This document shows positions 1 through 8,965 of a stretch of DNA of 64,000 bases, one piece after another. The first letter of the stretch is position 1. Every line of letters starts with the position of its first letter. The DNA comes from DAOUMF01 sp034408935. GTDB taxonomy: Bacteria; Chloroflexota; Dehalococcoidia; SM23-28-2; RBG-16-64-32. Under the pieces are notes generated by a model, which did not search any database, was not told where the DNA came from, and was given only the letters and a program-made list of their open reading frames with translations. Made by a program: the position numbers and the translations under genes. Location: the NCBI GenBank assembly GCA_034408935.1, contig DAOUMV010000017.1, forward strand, positions 1 through 64,000. Reading direction: 5' to 3'.

Positions 1-327
1 CTTCTCCCCCAGGACGGTCACGGTGCGCCCTCGCTCGATGTCGCGAACCCACTCGTCCACGACTTTGGGGTCAGTGATGTCCTTGCGCAGGAACAGAAGG
101 TCGTCGGGAGGCAGAGCACGGGCGAAACCCACGATGCGGTCCCGGTCCCACTCGTCCATTAGTCGCAGGGTGACGGTGCGGTTCTCGCCTACTGTTATCT
201 CCCGAGGATACGATTCAAGGGTGGATCTGAGGGTGGGCGCAAGGGTGCGCTCAAGGGTGGGCGCAATGGTGCGCTCAAGGGTGGGCGCAAGGGTGGGCGC
301 AAGGGTGGGTATACTGGTCTCAATCAT
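1..327 (-). CDS. GNAT family N-acetyltransferase, N-terminal part (cut by window edge)
   Basis: The first 109 codons are visible and the reading frame is still open at base 1. The start is the ATG at 325-327, with GGAGGAG about eight bases upstream. Residues 8-39 are eight tetrapeptide units of the type TLAP/TLER. From about residue 45 the sequence (TVGENRTVTLRLMDEWDRD, then LPPDDLLFLRKDI) matches my memory of the N-terminal strand and helix of GNAT acyltransferases, which transfer an acyl group from acyl-CoA. The acetyl-CoA-binding loop would lie outside the window, so substrate and activity cannot be judged. It follows the DsrC-like gene on the same strand after about 150 bases and may belong to that operon. 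The family call rests on sequence feel, not on a catalytic motif. Confidence 0.6.
   Translation of the reverse strand, partial: MIETSIPTLAPTLAPTLERTIAPTLERTLAPTLRSTLESYPREITVGENRTVTLRLMDEWDRDRIVGFARALPPDDLLFLRKDITDPKVVDEWVRDIERGRTVTVLGEK
211..306 (-). repeat. 12-bp minisatellite inside the GNAT gene
   Basis: Eight 12-base units, with consensus ACCCTTGCGCCC or ACCCTTGAGCGC on the coding strand, run in frame and encode TLAP, TLAP, TLER, TIAP, TLER, TLAP, TLRS and TLES. The units alternate between two main variants and degrade toward the 3' side. Copy number could change by slippage without breaking the frame. Confidence 0.85.
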
Positions 328-481
328 CTCAGTCTCCTCCCCTCACAGGATTCCCCGTCTGACGGCAGCAGAGCGGGAACGGTGAGCGTTGATGCCAAGT
401 GTCGCCACAGCAATTGGCCCCCCTTTTCGCTGTCCAAGTCGGTCGCCTACTCCGATCCCCGGTTCAGCACAATCTCGCGAC

Positions 482-913
482 TCAGTCATTGGTCAGAATG
501 GTCCACCAGTCGCGTGTCAGCAGCCACCGCTCTCGCTTGTTGGCAGCCTTCCTCGCGCCCGGGAGACCGCAGATGCGACGCACGGTCATCAAGCCGCCGG
601 GGAAGAGGCGCGAGAACTGCTTCTTTGTCAGGCCCAGGGCACGACAGGTGTACCGGAGCGATGGCGCGTTGCCGGCACCTTGATGGTAATTCCGCATGAA
701 GTCAATGACACGCCAGTGGTCGCTCCCCAGCTCACGGGGCCAGTCCCTGAGTCCTTGACGGCGGGCCAAGAACAGTGCAGCCCCAGGGGTCCACTGAGAG
801 GGGTCTGTCATGAAGCCCCTCACATCGACCTCAACCGGCGTCTCGTGCACCGTCGCCACGGCCTCCGTCGCCGCTTCCACCTTGGTGCCTTGGACGGTTG
901 TAGGCCTGGCCAT
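482..913 (-). CDS. DsrC/TusE-like sulfur-relay protein lacking the canonical C-terminal cysteines
   Basis: The 143-residue protein carries the DsrC/TusE/DsvC fold signature: GFMTDPSQWTPGAALFLARR, then LGSDHWRVIDFMRNYH, then LGLTKKQFSRLFPGG. Family members carry persulfide sulfur on a Cys at the end of a flexible C-terminal arm. Here the arm reads RRICGLPGARK and continues for about 25 residues to an end without cysteine. The only Cys sits directly before GLP, three residues off the usual second Cys. It may therefore be a regulatory DsrC-like protein rather than a sulfur carrier. I chose the ATG at 911-913 because GGAGG lies seven bases upstream; an in-frame ATG at 964 has no such site. It follows the TauE-type exporter on the same strand, which fits a sulfur-metabolism operon. 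Confidence 0.82.
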   Translation of the reverse strand: MARPTTVQGTKVEAATEAVATVHETPVEVDVRGFMTDPSQWTPGAALFLARRQGLRDWPRELGSDHWRVIDFMRNYHQGAGNAPSLRYTCRALGLTKKQFSRLFPGGLMTVRRICGLPGARKAANKRERWLLTRDWWTILTND

Positions 914-1055
914 GTTCCCACCTCCTTCGGCCTTCTCCGGCCCACTACCTCTCTTCTGAACCACTCACCCGCTCCAGACGCTAGTGGCCACCCCGACGGG
1001 GGGAAACGAACCCGATTGTCAGCCCCATGACGATGGCGATGGCAAGGGAGACCTC

Positions 1056-2147
1056 CTACCCGCCGGCAGCTTCAGCACTCCGGGTACCCTCAGCGGGCAC
1101 TCTACCTTGCCACCGTTCAGCCTGTCTCTTGCCCATGATCATGGCGCGGACGATGATGCCCCCGGCGACGAGCAGAGTCCCATAGAGCACCACTTTGCTC
1201 ACGTTGCTGACCACGTCATACGTCGTGTCGCTCATCGGTATGACTCCTAGGTCCGACAGGTAGGCGGGAATCATCACCGCCCTGCTGACGGAGGCCAGTA
1301 GCATGATGACTGCGGCGACAACCTTGATCATGTACTCTTTGACATAGCTGGTGCCCAGGGCGCCGACTTGCACGCCGATCAGGGAACCTGCCAGGATCAA
1401 GACGGTCAGGCGGAGGTCAACGAATCCACGCGTCGCCCAATCAAATGATCCCTCCATGCCCATGCAGAAGGCGACCACCAGCTCGGTTCCGCTGGCAATA
1501 AAGGCGGGGGCACCTATCACGTAGATCATGGCCGGCACACCGATGAATCCGCCCACCGCTATCGTCGCCGCAAGCATGCCGGTGGCGAAGCCCAGAGGTA
1601 CAGTGACCCACAATGAGACCCTGACGTTCGCTGTCCTGAAGTAGATCATCGGCGGCAGGTTCAGGCGCGCTACGCGGTGGGCGAAGGTTGAGCGCACATA
1701 GTCAGAGCCGCCGAGCACATCCTTGCGAACGTCCGTCAGCATGTACGTGGCCACGGCCACAAGCACGGAAACGAACACCACGCTGATATAGAGGTTCGAC
1801 CCGGCATCGCCCCAGGCGTCCCGGATCCAGTTCTGGACTTGGATCCCCAGCCTCACGCCCGCGATCGCCGACACGGCCATCACCAAGCCGAGCTTGAGGT
1901 CTACGTGGCCGAGTTTTCTCCTTCTCCAGGCCCCGATCAGGGCCTTTGGAAACTTGTGGGCCATGTTGCTCGCCACGGCTACCGACCCCGGCACCCCAAG
2001 GTTCATCATTCCCGGCGTCAGGACGAACGCCCCGCCGCTGCCGATGAAGCCGCTCAACATTCCGCCTAGGAAACCCAGACTCAGCAGAGCCAGGACAGTT
2101 ATGGGCCCGATGTCAATAAAGGAGATGTCGTTTGCAGCAGACTCCAT
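1056..2147 (-). CDS. TauE/SafE family sulfite/anion exporter
   Basis: This is a 363-residue polytopic membrane protein with about eight hydrophobic segments. Its N-terminus has the family motif GGMLSGFIGSGGAFVLTPGM, repeated in diverged form near residue 190 (GMLAATIAVGGFIGVPAM), which is the inverted-duplicate layout of TauE/SafE. Known members move sulfite, sulfoacetate or other organosulfur anions across the cytoplasmic membrane. The gene starts three bases after the stop of the small membrane protein, so the two are probably translated together, and a DsrC-like gene follows. That context supports export of a sulfur oxyanion, but the substrate is inferred. Confidence 0.88.
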   Translation of the reverse strand: MESAANDISFIDIGPITVLALLSLGFLGGMLSGFIGSGGAFVLTPGMMNLGVPGSVAVASNMAHKFPKALIGAWRRRKLGHVDLKLGLVMAVSAIAGVRLGIQVQNWIRDAWGDAGSNLYISVVFVSVLVAVATYMLTDVRKDVLGGSDYVRSTFAHRVARLNLPPMIYFRTANVRVSLWVTVPLGFATGMLAATIAVGGFIGVPAMIYVIGAPAFIASGTELVVAFCMGMEGSFDWATRGFVDLRLTVLILAGSLIGVQVGALGTSYVKEYMIKVVAAVIMLLASVSRAVMIPAYLSDLGVIPMSDTTYDVVSNVSKVVLYGTLLVAGGIIVRAMIMGKRQAERWQGRVPAEGTRSAEAAGG

Positions 2148-2150
2148 CGC

Positions 2151-2474
2151 CTAACCCTTCTTGAGCTCTCGCATGCCCAATAGCTCCAGCAAGGCGGCAC
2201 CAAAGTTCCCGTGGATCAGGCTGAAGGTCAGTGCCAAACCAACCACCGCTCCAGCGCCGCCGATGGTACCGGATGTGAGGTAAGAAAAGATGTTGTCGAC
2301 AAAGCCGAAGAACAGTCCGTACAGCGCAACGGAGGCGGCCCCGAACACTATAAACCCAGTGACTGCCCGCAATCGCCGCCCCACGCGAGGCGGGGCAGCA
2401 ACCCGTTGTATGACTTTCAGGTCCTCCCTGGTCACTTCCAGGGTTTTGGTTGCTGGTGCTACGGTCGAGGTCAT
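2151..2474 (-). CDS. Small membrane protein encoded with the TauE-type exporter
   Basis: The 107-residue product has a soluble N-terminal third (VTREDLKVIQRVAAPPRVGRR) and two hydrophobic stretches, VTGFIVFGAASVALYGLFFG and a glycine-rich one ending in GNFGAALLELLGM. I do not recognise a family. The start is the ATG at 2472-2474 preceded by GAGGAGAAG; the longer in-frame extension to 2633 reads as non-coding and lacks a ribosome-binding site. Only three bases separate its stop from the exporter start, so it is probably an accessory subunit or partner of the exporter. Confidence 0.65.
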   Translation of the reverse strand: MTSTVAPATKTLEVTREDLKVIQRVAAPPRVGRRLRAVTGFIVFGAASVALYGLFFGFVDNIFSYLTSGTIGGAGAVVGLALTFSLIHGNFGAALLELLGMRELKKG

Positions 2475-2822
2475 AGACTTCTCCTCATCTACTGCTTGGC
2501 ACCGCCGGTCTGGCAGTGGGTCCTCGCGAACCCTCGCATCGCGATGTCCTTGCGTTCCAGGGTCGGTCTGGCCTAAAATGCATGGGGACTTTCTCTCGCT
2601 GAATGCTCCCCAATCGAGACCGTCGGTGTTCACATCACCGGCGGTCTACTTGTGCCTATATTCACAAGCAGGTTAAGAATGCCACAAGATCAGCGAGGCG
2701 TCATGACCATAGGCTCAAGACCGCCTTGAGGGTGGTACTAGATCACGTTATTCGGGGATAAACGATAGATTAGAAGAGGGTGTTGATGACGCCAAGGTCT
2801 GATGAAGACGGAGAGATGCCTG

Positions 2823-4211
2823 CTAGGGGGCCGATTCGTCAGCGAGAGGTATCTCTACGACGACGCTAGTGCCGGATCCGAGCTGGCTCCTCACTCTAAC
2901 TGAGCCACTATGCGCGTCGACTATGTACTTCACGATTGACAGTCCAAGGCCAGTTCCTTCGCTGTGAGATGCCCTAGCGTCTTGCCCCCGGTAGAACCGC
3001 TCGAAGATGTGAGGCAGGTCGTCGTTGGAGATGCCGACGCCGGTGTCCTGGACTTCCAGGCGGGCCAGGCCGTCAAGGAGGCGAAGGTCAAGTTCGATGC
3101 GGCCTCCCTTTGGTGTATAGCTGGCGGAGTTCTCCAGGAGGTTCTCGAGCATCTGTCTCAGCCGTTTGTCGTCACCCTCGACCCGCGCCCCGGCCGCTAT
3201 ATTCGCCACCACCTCGTGGTCATCATCCCGAGTCCGAAAACGAGCGAGGGTTTGCTCGCAGATTGCGGACAAGTCCACGGGGGCCCTAACGATCTCGTCT
3301 CGTCTCCGACGTGAGAGAAGAAGGAGGTCGGACAAGAGTCGGCTCATCGCCTCTGCCTCGGCACGCATCTCACTAAGGCACACCTCGCGCTCCTCTTCCG
3401 GGAGCGAAGGGTCGCGCAGGATGGCGATGTTAGTGCGGAGGACGGTAAGAGGGCGCCGCAATTCGTGAGAGGAGTCGGCGAGGAAGGCCTTCTGTGTCTC
3501 CAGCGTTCGCTCCACTCGCTCGATCATGGAGTTGAAGGTGGCTGTCAGCTCCGCCATCTCGTCGCCGGCGGCGGAGGGAGGGACGCGACGGCTGTAATCA
3601 GCCGTCCTCTCAATGTCACGGGCCAGTCGGGAAACCCGCCGGACGGGCTCAAGGACACGTCCCGCCAGCAGGTAGGCTGGCACGTTGGTTATGAGCAGAA
3701 CGGCCACCCCCCCGAAGAGGAGCGTGGTGCGGACCTGGCTCAGCGCCTCATCCGTGTCCTTCAAGGACTGGCCGGTTACCACGGTTCCCAGCACCTCGCC
3801 ATCCTGGCTGATCGGCTGGTACAGAAGGCGAAAGCGCTTGTGCTCAATATCCATCGTAGCGAAGATGGACTCGCGTGGGTTTCCTGTACCCAGCGGGGCA
3901 ACCTCGGGGCTGCTAGGAGGGAAGGACGAGTACAGCGTCTTGCCATCAAGGCTCGTCAACTGGAAGATGACGCCTGAGTCCGCTTCCTCGTCCAGCCTCA
4001 GCCACTGGTTCTCACGCATGGTCTCCGCGGAGAGCGGGGGGTCGACGGGTCTGAGGGCGTTGATGACGGCGTCGCCCTGTAACCGCAGTTCCTTGTTTAC
4101 ACTCTCAGAAAGTCTGTTTGCCGTGACAAGGTAGACGGACAGGCTCAGTCCCGCCAAGGCCATGGCCAGGAGGACGACGTAGACGACAGTGAGGCGGAGC
4201 CGTAGCGGCAC
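2823..4211 (-). CDS. Sensor histidine kinase (HAMP, HisKA, HATPase_c)
   Basis: This 462-residue membrane kinase has TM1 at about residues 5-28, an extracytoplasmic sensor region to about 160, TM2 at about 163-185, a HAMP linker, a HisKA H-box (SSHELRRPLTVLRTN) and an ATPase domain with N-box (NLLENSASYTPKGG), G1 (DTGVGI) and G2 (GTGLGLSIV). It starts with GTG directly after the TGA of the response-regulator gene, so the two are translationally coupled. The layout matches MprB/BaeS/CusS-type envelope-stress or metal sensors. The signal is unknown. The sulfur-transport genes lie about 190 bases downstream on the same strand and could be its target. Confidence 0.93.
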   Translation of the reverse strand: MPLRLRLTVVYVVLLAMALAGLSLSVYLVTANRLSESVNKELRLQGDAVINALRPVDPPLSAETMRENQWLRLDEEADSGVIFQLTSLDGKTLYSSFPPSSPEVAPLGTGNPRESIFATMDIEHKRFRLLYQPISQDGEVLGTVVTGQSLKDTDEALSQVRTTLLFGGVAVLLITNVPAYLLAGRVLEPVRRVSRLARDIERTADYSRRVPPSAAGDEMAELTATFNSMIERVERTLETQKAFLADSSHELRRPLTVLRTNIAILRDPSLPEEEREVCLSEMRAEAEAMSRLLSDLLLLSRRRRDEIVRAPVDLSAICEQTLARFRTRDDDHEVVANIAAGARVEGDDKRLRQMLENLLENSASYTPKGGRIELDLRLLDGLARLEVQDTGVGISNDDLPHIFERFYRGQDARASHSEGTGLGLSIVKYIVDAHSGSVRVRSQLGSGTSVVVEIPLADESAP

Positions 4212-4964
4212 TCATTCGTCCTTCTTCAGCATGTAGCCCACCGCGCGGATCGTTTGGATGAGGCGGGATCGGTCACCAGCCTCCAGCTTCTGGCGCAGGT
4301 TCGCCACATGGACATCGATGACGTTGGACTCAACGGGAGAGTCTTCACCCCAGAGGCCTGCCAGCAGCTCTTCTCTGGTCAGGACTTGCTCCGGGGACCG
4401 CATGAATTTGTCAAGCAGCCGGAACTCCGTTGCGGTCAGGATCAACTGCTCCTCTCCACGCATCGCAGTCCATGCTTTTCGATCGAGCACCAGATTAGCG
4501 TAGGACAGCCGCTCCGTGGGGGGAACGCTTGCACGACTGCGGCGAAGTAGAGCCTGCACACGTGCCACTAGTTCATCCAAAGCAAAGGGCTTGACCAGGT
4601 AGTCGTCAGCCCCGGCTTCTAGACCGGCAACGCGGTCGGCCACGCTGTCTCGAGCGGTCAACATGAGAATGGGCGTGCTCTCCGTTTCACGTACCAGCCG
4701 GCACAGGGTGAGACCATCCATGCCAGGCATCATGATGTCTAACACGATGATATCTGGCCACTGGCCCCGTAGGTAACCGAACGCTTCACCGGAGTCACGC
4801 GCCAGCCCGACATTGAAGCCGCGCAACGATAGGCCCCTTTGAAGCGCGGTCAGCAATCGCCGGTCGTCGTCTACAACCAGCACGCGAGGCTGCTCAGAGC
4901 CCTCGTCACCTGAAGGGCCTAGCCCGCCGGAGCCTGAGCGTGGGTTCACGCGCTCGTTGGCCAT
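4212..4964 (-). CDS. OmpR/PhoB-family response regulator
   Basis: The 250-residue protein has an N-terminal receiver domain: phosphoacceptor Asp in DIIVLDIMMPGMDGL, the conserved Thr in MLTARD, Lys in DYLVKPF. A C-terminal winged-helix DNA-binding domain follows (TATEFRLLDKFM, then NVIDVHVANLRQKL and IRAVGYML). About 25 extra residues (RSGSGGLGPSGDEGSEQ) precede the receiver. It is the first gene of the pair and shares a stop/start junction with the kinase. Phosphorylated dimers of this class bind direct-repeat DNA; no operator could be assigned here. Confidence 0.94.
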   Translation of the reverse strand: MANERVNPRSGSGGLGPSGDEGSEQPRVLVVDDDRRLLTALQRGLSLRGFNVGLARDSGEAFGYLRGQWPDIIVLDIMMPGMDGLTLCRLVRETESTPILMLTARDSVADRVAGLEAGADDYLVKPFALDELVARVQALLRRSRASVPPTERLSYANLVLDRKAWTAMRGEEQLILTATEFRLLDKFMRSPEQVLTREELLAGLWGEDSPVESNVIDVHVANLRQKLEAGDRSRLIQTIRAVGYMLKKDE

Positions 4965-5091
4965 GGACTACCCCACCGATCCAGGAAACGGTCGCATTCG
5001 ACCTCTACAGATGTGAACATAGCACCGCTCTCTGGATGCCGTCAATGAGTGCTGCCTTACCTGGTCAGGGCGGCTGGCGGAATGCTCCGGC

Positions 5092-5466
5092 ATGGAGCGA
5101 CTGCCCCCGCACATCCTGCGCCACACGGCGGCCACCCGCCTCCTGGCCAACGGCTGCGACCTCCACACCGTCCAGCGCATCCTCCGCCACCGCAATGTGG
5201 CCACGACCACGCGTTACCTTCACCTGCTGAACAGCGATGTGCAGGAGAAGATGCGGACCTTCAGCCCGATGGATCGACTGCGTAGCGGGAACCTATACGC
5301 ATACGTGGGGAACAACCCGGTGAGATATGCGGGCCCCAGCGGACTGTGCCACGAGCAGCCCGGCTACGACCAGGTGTGTCGCCTAGTCCATATGCCGGAG
5401 GGCGACGACGGAAACAAGGAAGGATGGAGCTTCGCTGCCAACGAAGGCGGGATTGCCCATGGATAG
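5092..5466 (+). pseudogene. Chimeric remnant: tyrosine recombinase C-terminus joined to an RHS core fragment
   Basis: Residues 1-60 are the catalytic end of a XerC/XerD-like tyrosine recombinase: HxxR in PHILRHTAATRL, second His in ILRHRNV, nucleophile Tyr in TTTRYLHL. The N-terminal DNA-binding half and the first catalytic Arg are missing; upstream sequence in this frame shows no further similarity. From about residue 64 the same open frame switches to the RHS repeat-associated core motif (NLYAYVGNNPVRY, PSGL), followed by a short unrelated tail. Neither part can work alone. This is probably a scar of mobile-element and RHS-locus decay rather than a functional fusion. Confidence 0.72.
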
Positions 5467-5570
5467 GGCATGGCTGTAACACTTGGCCCTCCTTGCGGTT
5501 AAAGGATTAGGGTACCATTTGCGGAGATTCGGTCCCTGGATCGATCGCAGAATAGGGGGAGGAACGTTCC

Positions 5571-6050
5571 ATGACTCCCAGAGTAATAGTACTGATCGCG
5601 GATCCTGCGGATCCCAAGCACGGAGAGGTGACGGTTCTGGACGGCACCGCCGAGGCAGAGCGGCTGGTCGAGACCTGTCTCCAGGCGGGCTACAGCCCGG
5701 AGCGCATCCGAGTCTTCGCCGGGGCCGAGATGGAGGCACAGATCTCGCAGCGCCCGAAAGTCGATCTCGTGACCAAGGAGCCAGACCAGCTCGCGCAAGC
5801 CGATGACTCGCCCGTTGGAGAGGAAGTCGAGCCGGTGGAGGCCTCACGCCAAGAGGAAGACGAACTCGCGCACACCTTGGCTGGGGAGGGAGATGAGCCC
5901 GCGGGCGACCACACCCAAGATGAAATCCAGCCTGTGCATGCGCCGAGCGAGGCCAGGGCTGCAGGGTGGGAGAACTGGAGCGGGACCTCGTCTGCGCTCA
6001 GCCGCCAGCCGGAGAAGCCGACGGAGCTCATGCCCGAGCTGCTCCATTAG
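5571..6050 (+). CDS. Hypothetical protein with acidic C-terminal tail
   Basis: The 159-residue product belongs to no family I recognise. The start is well supported: GGGGGAGGA lies seven bases before the ATG. The first 65 residues look folded (TPRVIVLIADPADPKHGEV, then AERLVETCLQAGYSPERIRVF), resembling a small alpha/beta module. The rest is rich in Glu, Asp and Ala and probably disordered. It stands alone between the recombinase remnant and the sulfatase operon, with no partner. Confidence 0.55.
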   Translation: MTPRVIVLIADPADPKHGEVTVLDGTAEAERLVETCLQAGYSPERIRVFAGAEMEAQISQRPKVDLVTKEPDQLAQADDSPVGEEVEPVEASRQEEDELAHTLAGEGDEPAGDHTQDEIQPVHAPSEARAAGWENWSGTSSALSRQPEKPTELMPELLH

Positions 6051-6312
6051 AAATCGGTGCCCCTCTGGGGCATAAATGGTGGGGCTCTTCTCCGGAGAGC
6101 AGATCAATCCCAGCCGCGAGGCTTGGGAGGCGTACCGAGTGGGCCAGAACGACCTCGAATCGCTAATCGCAAGGCTCCTTCAACTTCGGCAGGTGCTCCC
6201 CGTCGGCGACTTCCAGCACCCCGCCTGTCGGCCGCGTCGTTGAGACCCGTGCCCCACTCGTCTATAGTAGCGTTGATGCCAGTGCTCCATTTGTCGATCG
6301 CTTGGTGAGCGC

Positions 6313-7704
6313 ATGACGACCGGCCGCCCTAACATCGTCCTGTTCCTTCTTGACAACATCGGGTTCGGCGACCTCGGCTGCTACGGCGGCGGTGCGATCC
6401 GCGGAGCGCCCACACCCGTACTCGATCAGCTCGCCACGGAAGGCACGCGCCTCACGAACTTCAACGTTGAGGCCGAATGCACGCCCACCCGCGCCGCGCT
6501 CCTGACCGGCCGCCTCCCGGTGCGGACGGGCTGTCACCGCTGGCTCCCGCCCGCCCTGCCGCAGGGGCTCTCGCCCTGGGAGTATCCTCTCTCGAAGCTT
6601 CTCGGCGATGTGGGCTATCGCACCGCCATCTTCGGCAAATGGCATCTCGGAAACGTCCAGGGCCGCTACCCTACGGATCACGGATTCGACGAGTGGTGGG
6701 GGATCCGCGACAGCAGCGATCCCTCCATGTACTCCTCCCTCCTGGGCTTCGACCCGGACTCGATGGAGATCCCGCGACTCTGGGAGGGACGGCGCGGCGA
6801 GAAGTGCGTCCCCGCGGAGCCGTACGATCTGGAGAACCGCCCCCTCATCGATTCGCGGATTACGGAGAGATGCGTCCGCTACATCGAGCAGCACGCTGGC
6901 GGTGATCGCCCGTTCTTCCTCTACATCCCCTACACCCTGGTACACCATCCCACGCTGCCGCATCCCGATTTCAAGGGCCGCACCGGGGCGGGCGATTTCG
7001 CCGACTGCATCGTCGAGGTCGATGCCCGGACGGGTGAGGTGCTCGACGCCCTGAAGCGAACGGGGATCGAGGAGGACACGATCGTGATCTGGGCCAGCGA
7101 CAACGGCCCCGTCCAGGTGCCCAGCCTCGGGCCCCAGGGGGATTCAGGCCCCTTCCGGGGCTATCTCGGCACGGCGCTCGAGGGCCAGCTTCGCACGCCG
7201 TGCATCGTGCGCTGGCCCGGACACGTCCCGGCCGGACGGGTGAGCAACGGTATCTTCGCCATTTACGACTTCTACGCCACCCTCGCTGCGATCCTCGGTC
7301 TCACGGAACGGATCCCCAAGGATCGCGCGATCGACAGCGTCGATCAGTCGGCCTTCCTGCTCGGCGAGCAGGAGCACTCCAACCGAGAATCCCTCCTCTG
7401 CTTCATCGGGGACGAGCTCGCCGCCATCAAGTGGCGGCAGTTCAAGATCCACTTCCGCGAGTACTCCACCGAGCTCGGGCGGCGTACCAAGGTCGATCTG
7501 GCCGTGCCGCAGCTCTACAACGTGGAGCAGGACCCGAAGGAGCAGTGGGACATCATGGAACCGAACACGTGGATCGCTGAGCTCCTGTTCCCCATCACGC
7601 TTGAATACCTGAAGAGCGCGCACCAGTTCCCCCACATCCCCACCGGCGGTTATGCGCCGGTGAAGGGAACCGGTCTCGACAAGCCGCTCACCCCACGCGG
7701 CTGA
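6313..7704 (+). CDS. Type I arylsulfatase (Cys-type, formylglycine-dependent)
   Basis: The 463-residue sulfatase has the modification motif CTPTR at residues 56-60, where Cys is oxidised to formylglycine, plus LTGR after it, GKWHLG near residue 115 and the metal/substrate motif ASDNGP. The first metal site reads LLDN instead of LDD, which I recall in one arylsulfatase subfamily. It should hydrolyse sulfate esters and release sulfate. No signal peptide is visible, so the enzyme is probably cytoplasmic. It heads an operon with an aminotransferase and a radical-SAM sulfatase maturase (gaps of 13 and 6 bases). The maturase would activate Cys56 without oxygen. Confidence 0.93.
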   Translation: MTTGRPNIVLFLLDNIGFGDLGCYGGGAIRGAPTPVLDQLATEGTRLTNFNVEAECTPTRAALLTGRLPVRTGCHRWLPPALPQGLSPWEYPLSKLLGDVGYRTAIFGKWHLGNVQGRYPTDHGFDEWWGIRDSSDPSMYSSLLGFDPDSMEIPRLWEGRRGEKCVPAEPYDLENRPLIDSRITERCVRYIEQHAGGDRPFFLYIPYTLVHHPTLPHPDFKGRTGAGDFADCIVEVDARTGEVLDALKRTGIEEDTIVIWASDNGPVQVPSLGPQGDSGPFRGYLGTALEGQLRTPCIVRWPGHVPAGRVSNGIFAIYDFYATLAAILGLTERIPKDRAIDSVDQSAFLLGEQEHSNRESLLCFIGDELAAIKWRQFKIHFREYSTELGRRTKVDLAVPQLYNVEQDPKEQWDIMEPNTWIAELLFPITLEYLKSAHQFPHIPTGGYAPVKGTGLDKPLTPRG

Positions 7705-7717
7705 GGCGGCACGCCAC

Positions 7718-8959
7718 GTGCAGCCGGCAGACGGCCCCAACGCTCAGGCGTACTGGGAGCGTGCGGATCGCGTGCTCCCGGGCGGTGGCGTCTACCTCAC
7801 CCGCTCGGCGCGCTTCGCGGGGTCCGGTATCCTGCCTGGCTTCATCGCCAGCGGCCAGGGGTGCCGCGTGGTCGACGTGGACGGCCGCGAATACATCGAC
7901 TTCCTCTGCGCCAACGGCCCCATCCTGCTCGGCTATCGTCACCCTGAAGTCGACGAAGCGGCTCGACGGCAAATGGAGGAGATGACCAGCGCCAGCTTCT
8001 TCCCACCCGCGCTGGTGGATCTGGCTGAGCGTCTCGTCGAGCGCACGGGCGGCATGGCATGGGCCGTGCCCGCCAAGAATGGTTCAGACGTCGTCGCCCT
8101 CGGCGTCCGCGTGGCCCGCGCGGCAACGAGGCGCGACAAGCTCATCCTCTTCGAGCGGGCCTATCATGGGTTCGATCCGGAATGGGTACCCGGCGGCGCT
8201 GGCGTGCCTGCCTCCCGTCGCCAGGATGTCCTCCGGGTGGCCTGGAATGACTCGGAGCAACTCGAGCGCGTCGCCCATGAGCACCGCACCGAAATCGGGG
8301 GGATCGTGCTCAACCCGCTCGACCAGAATCCGGCCCTCGATACCATCGAGCCGACCGAAGCGTTCCTCCGCAAGATCGATCAAGTGCGGGCGCAGACCGG
8401 CGCGCCCCTTGTGTTCGACGATATCCGTGCGGGCTTTCGCATGCACGCGAGCGGATCCCACGTCGCTCTCGGAGTGCAGCCCGACCTGATCTGCCTCGGC
8501 AAGGCCCTCGGCAACGGGTACGCCGTGTCCGCCCTCCTGGGCAGCGAGGAGCTCCGCGCCGCCGCACGCAGCATCATGTTCACGGCGTCGTTCGCCTTCG
8601 ATGCCGTCGCGTTGCGCGCCGCCATCGCGACGCTTGAGGTCTACGACCGGGACGACGCCTTCGCGAGGATCCAGCGCTCAGGCGAGCGGCTCCGGGACGG
8701 CCTTCTCGGCGCTGCGAAGAGCGCAGGGCACCGAGTCCGGTACACGGGGCCGCCCACCATGCCCACGCTGCTGTTCGAAGGCGATCCGAACCTCGAAAGA
8801 GGGCGGCGGTTCTCGCAGGAAGCCGCCGCTCGCGGCGCGCTGTTCCACCCCAACCTCAACTGGTTCCTGAACGCGGCGCACGACGACGCCGCGATCGACG
8901 AGGCGATCTCCATCGCGGCGGAAGCCTTCCGCGCCATCCCCTCCGCGGCCGATTCGTAG
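7718..8959 (+). CDS. Class III aminotransferase, glutamate-1-semialdehyde aminomutase-like
   Basis: The 413-residue PLP enzyme resembles HemL and related aminotransferases: GGGVYLTRSARF at the N-terminus, LVFDDIRAGFRM for the PLP-ring Asp, and the Schiff-base Lys in ICLGKALGNGY. GTG at 7718 is the first usable start and lies 13 bases after the sulfatase stop. True HemL feeds tetrapyrrole synthesis, but this gene sits between a sulfatase and its maturase, so a substrate linked to the desulfated product, such as an amino sugar or amino alcohol, is more likely. That is inference from context. Confidence 0.85.
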   Translation: MQPADGPNAQAYWERADRVLPGGGVYLTRSARFAGSGILPGFIASGQGCRVVDVDGREYIDFLCANGPILLGYRHPEVDEAARRQMEEMTSASFFPPALVDLAERLVERTGGMAWAVPAKNGSDVVALGVRVARAATRRDKLILFERAYHGFDPEWVPGGAGVPASRRQDVLRVAWNDSEQLERVAHEHRTEIGGIVLNPLDQNPALDTIEPTEAFLRKIDQVRAQTGAPLVFDDIRAGFRMHASGSHVALGVQPDLICLGKALGNGYAVSALLGSEELRAAARSIMFTASFAFDAVALRAAIATLEVYDRDDAFARIQRSGERLRDGLLGAAKSAGHRVRYTGPPTMPTLLFEGDPNLERGRRFSQEAAARGALFHPNLNWFLNAAHDDAAIDEAISIAAEAFRAIPSAADS

Positions 8960-8965
8960 CGGAAC

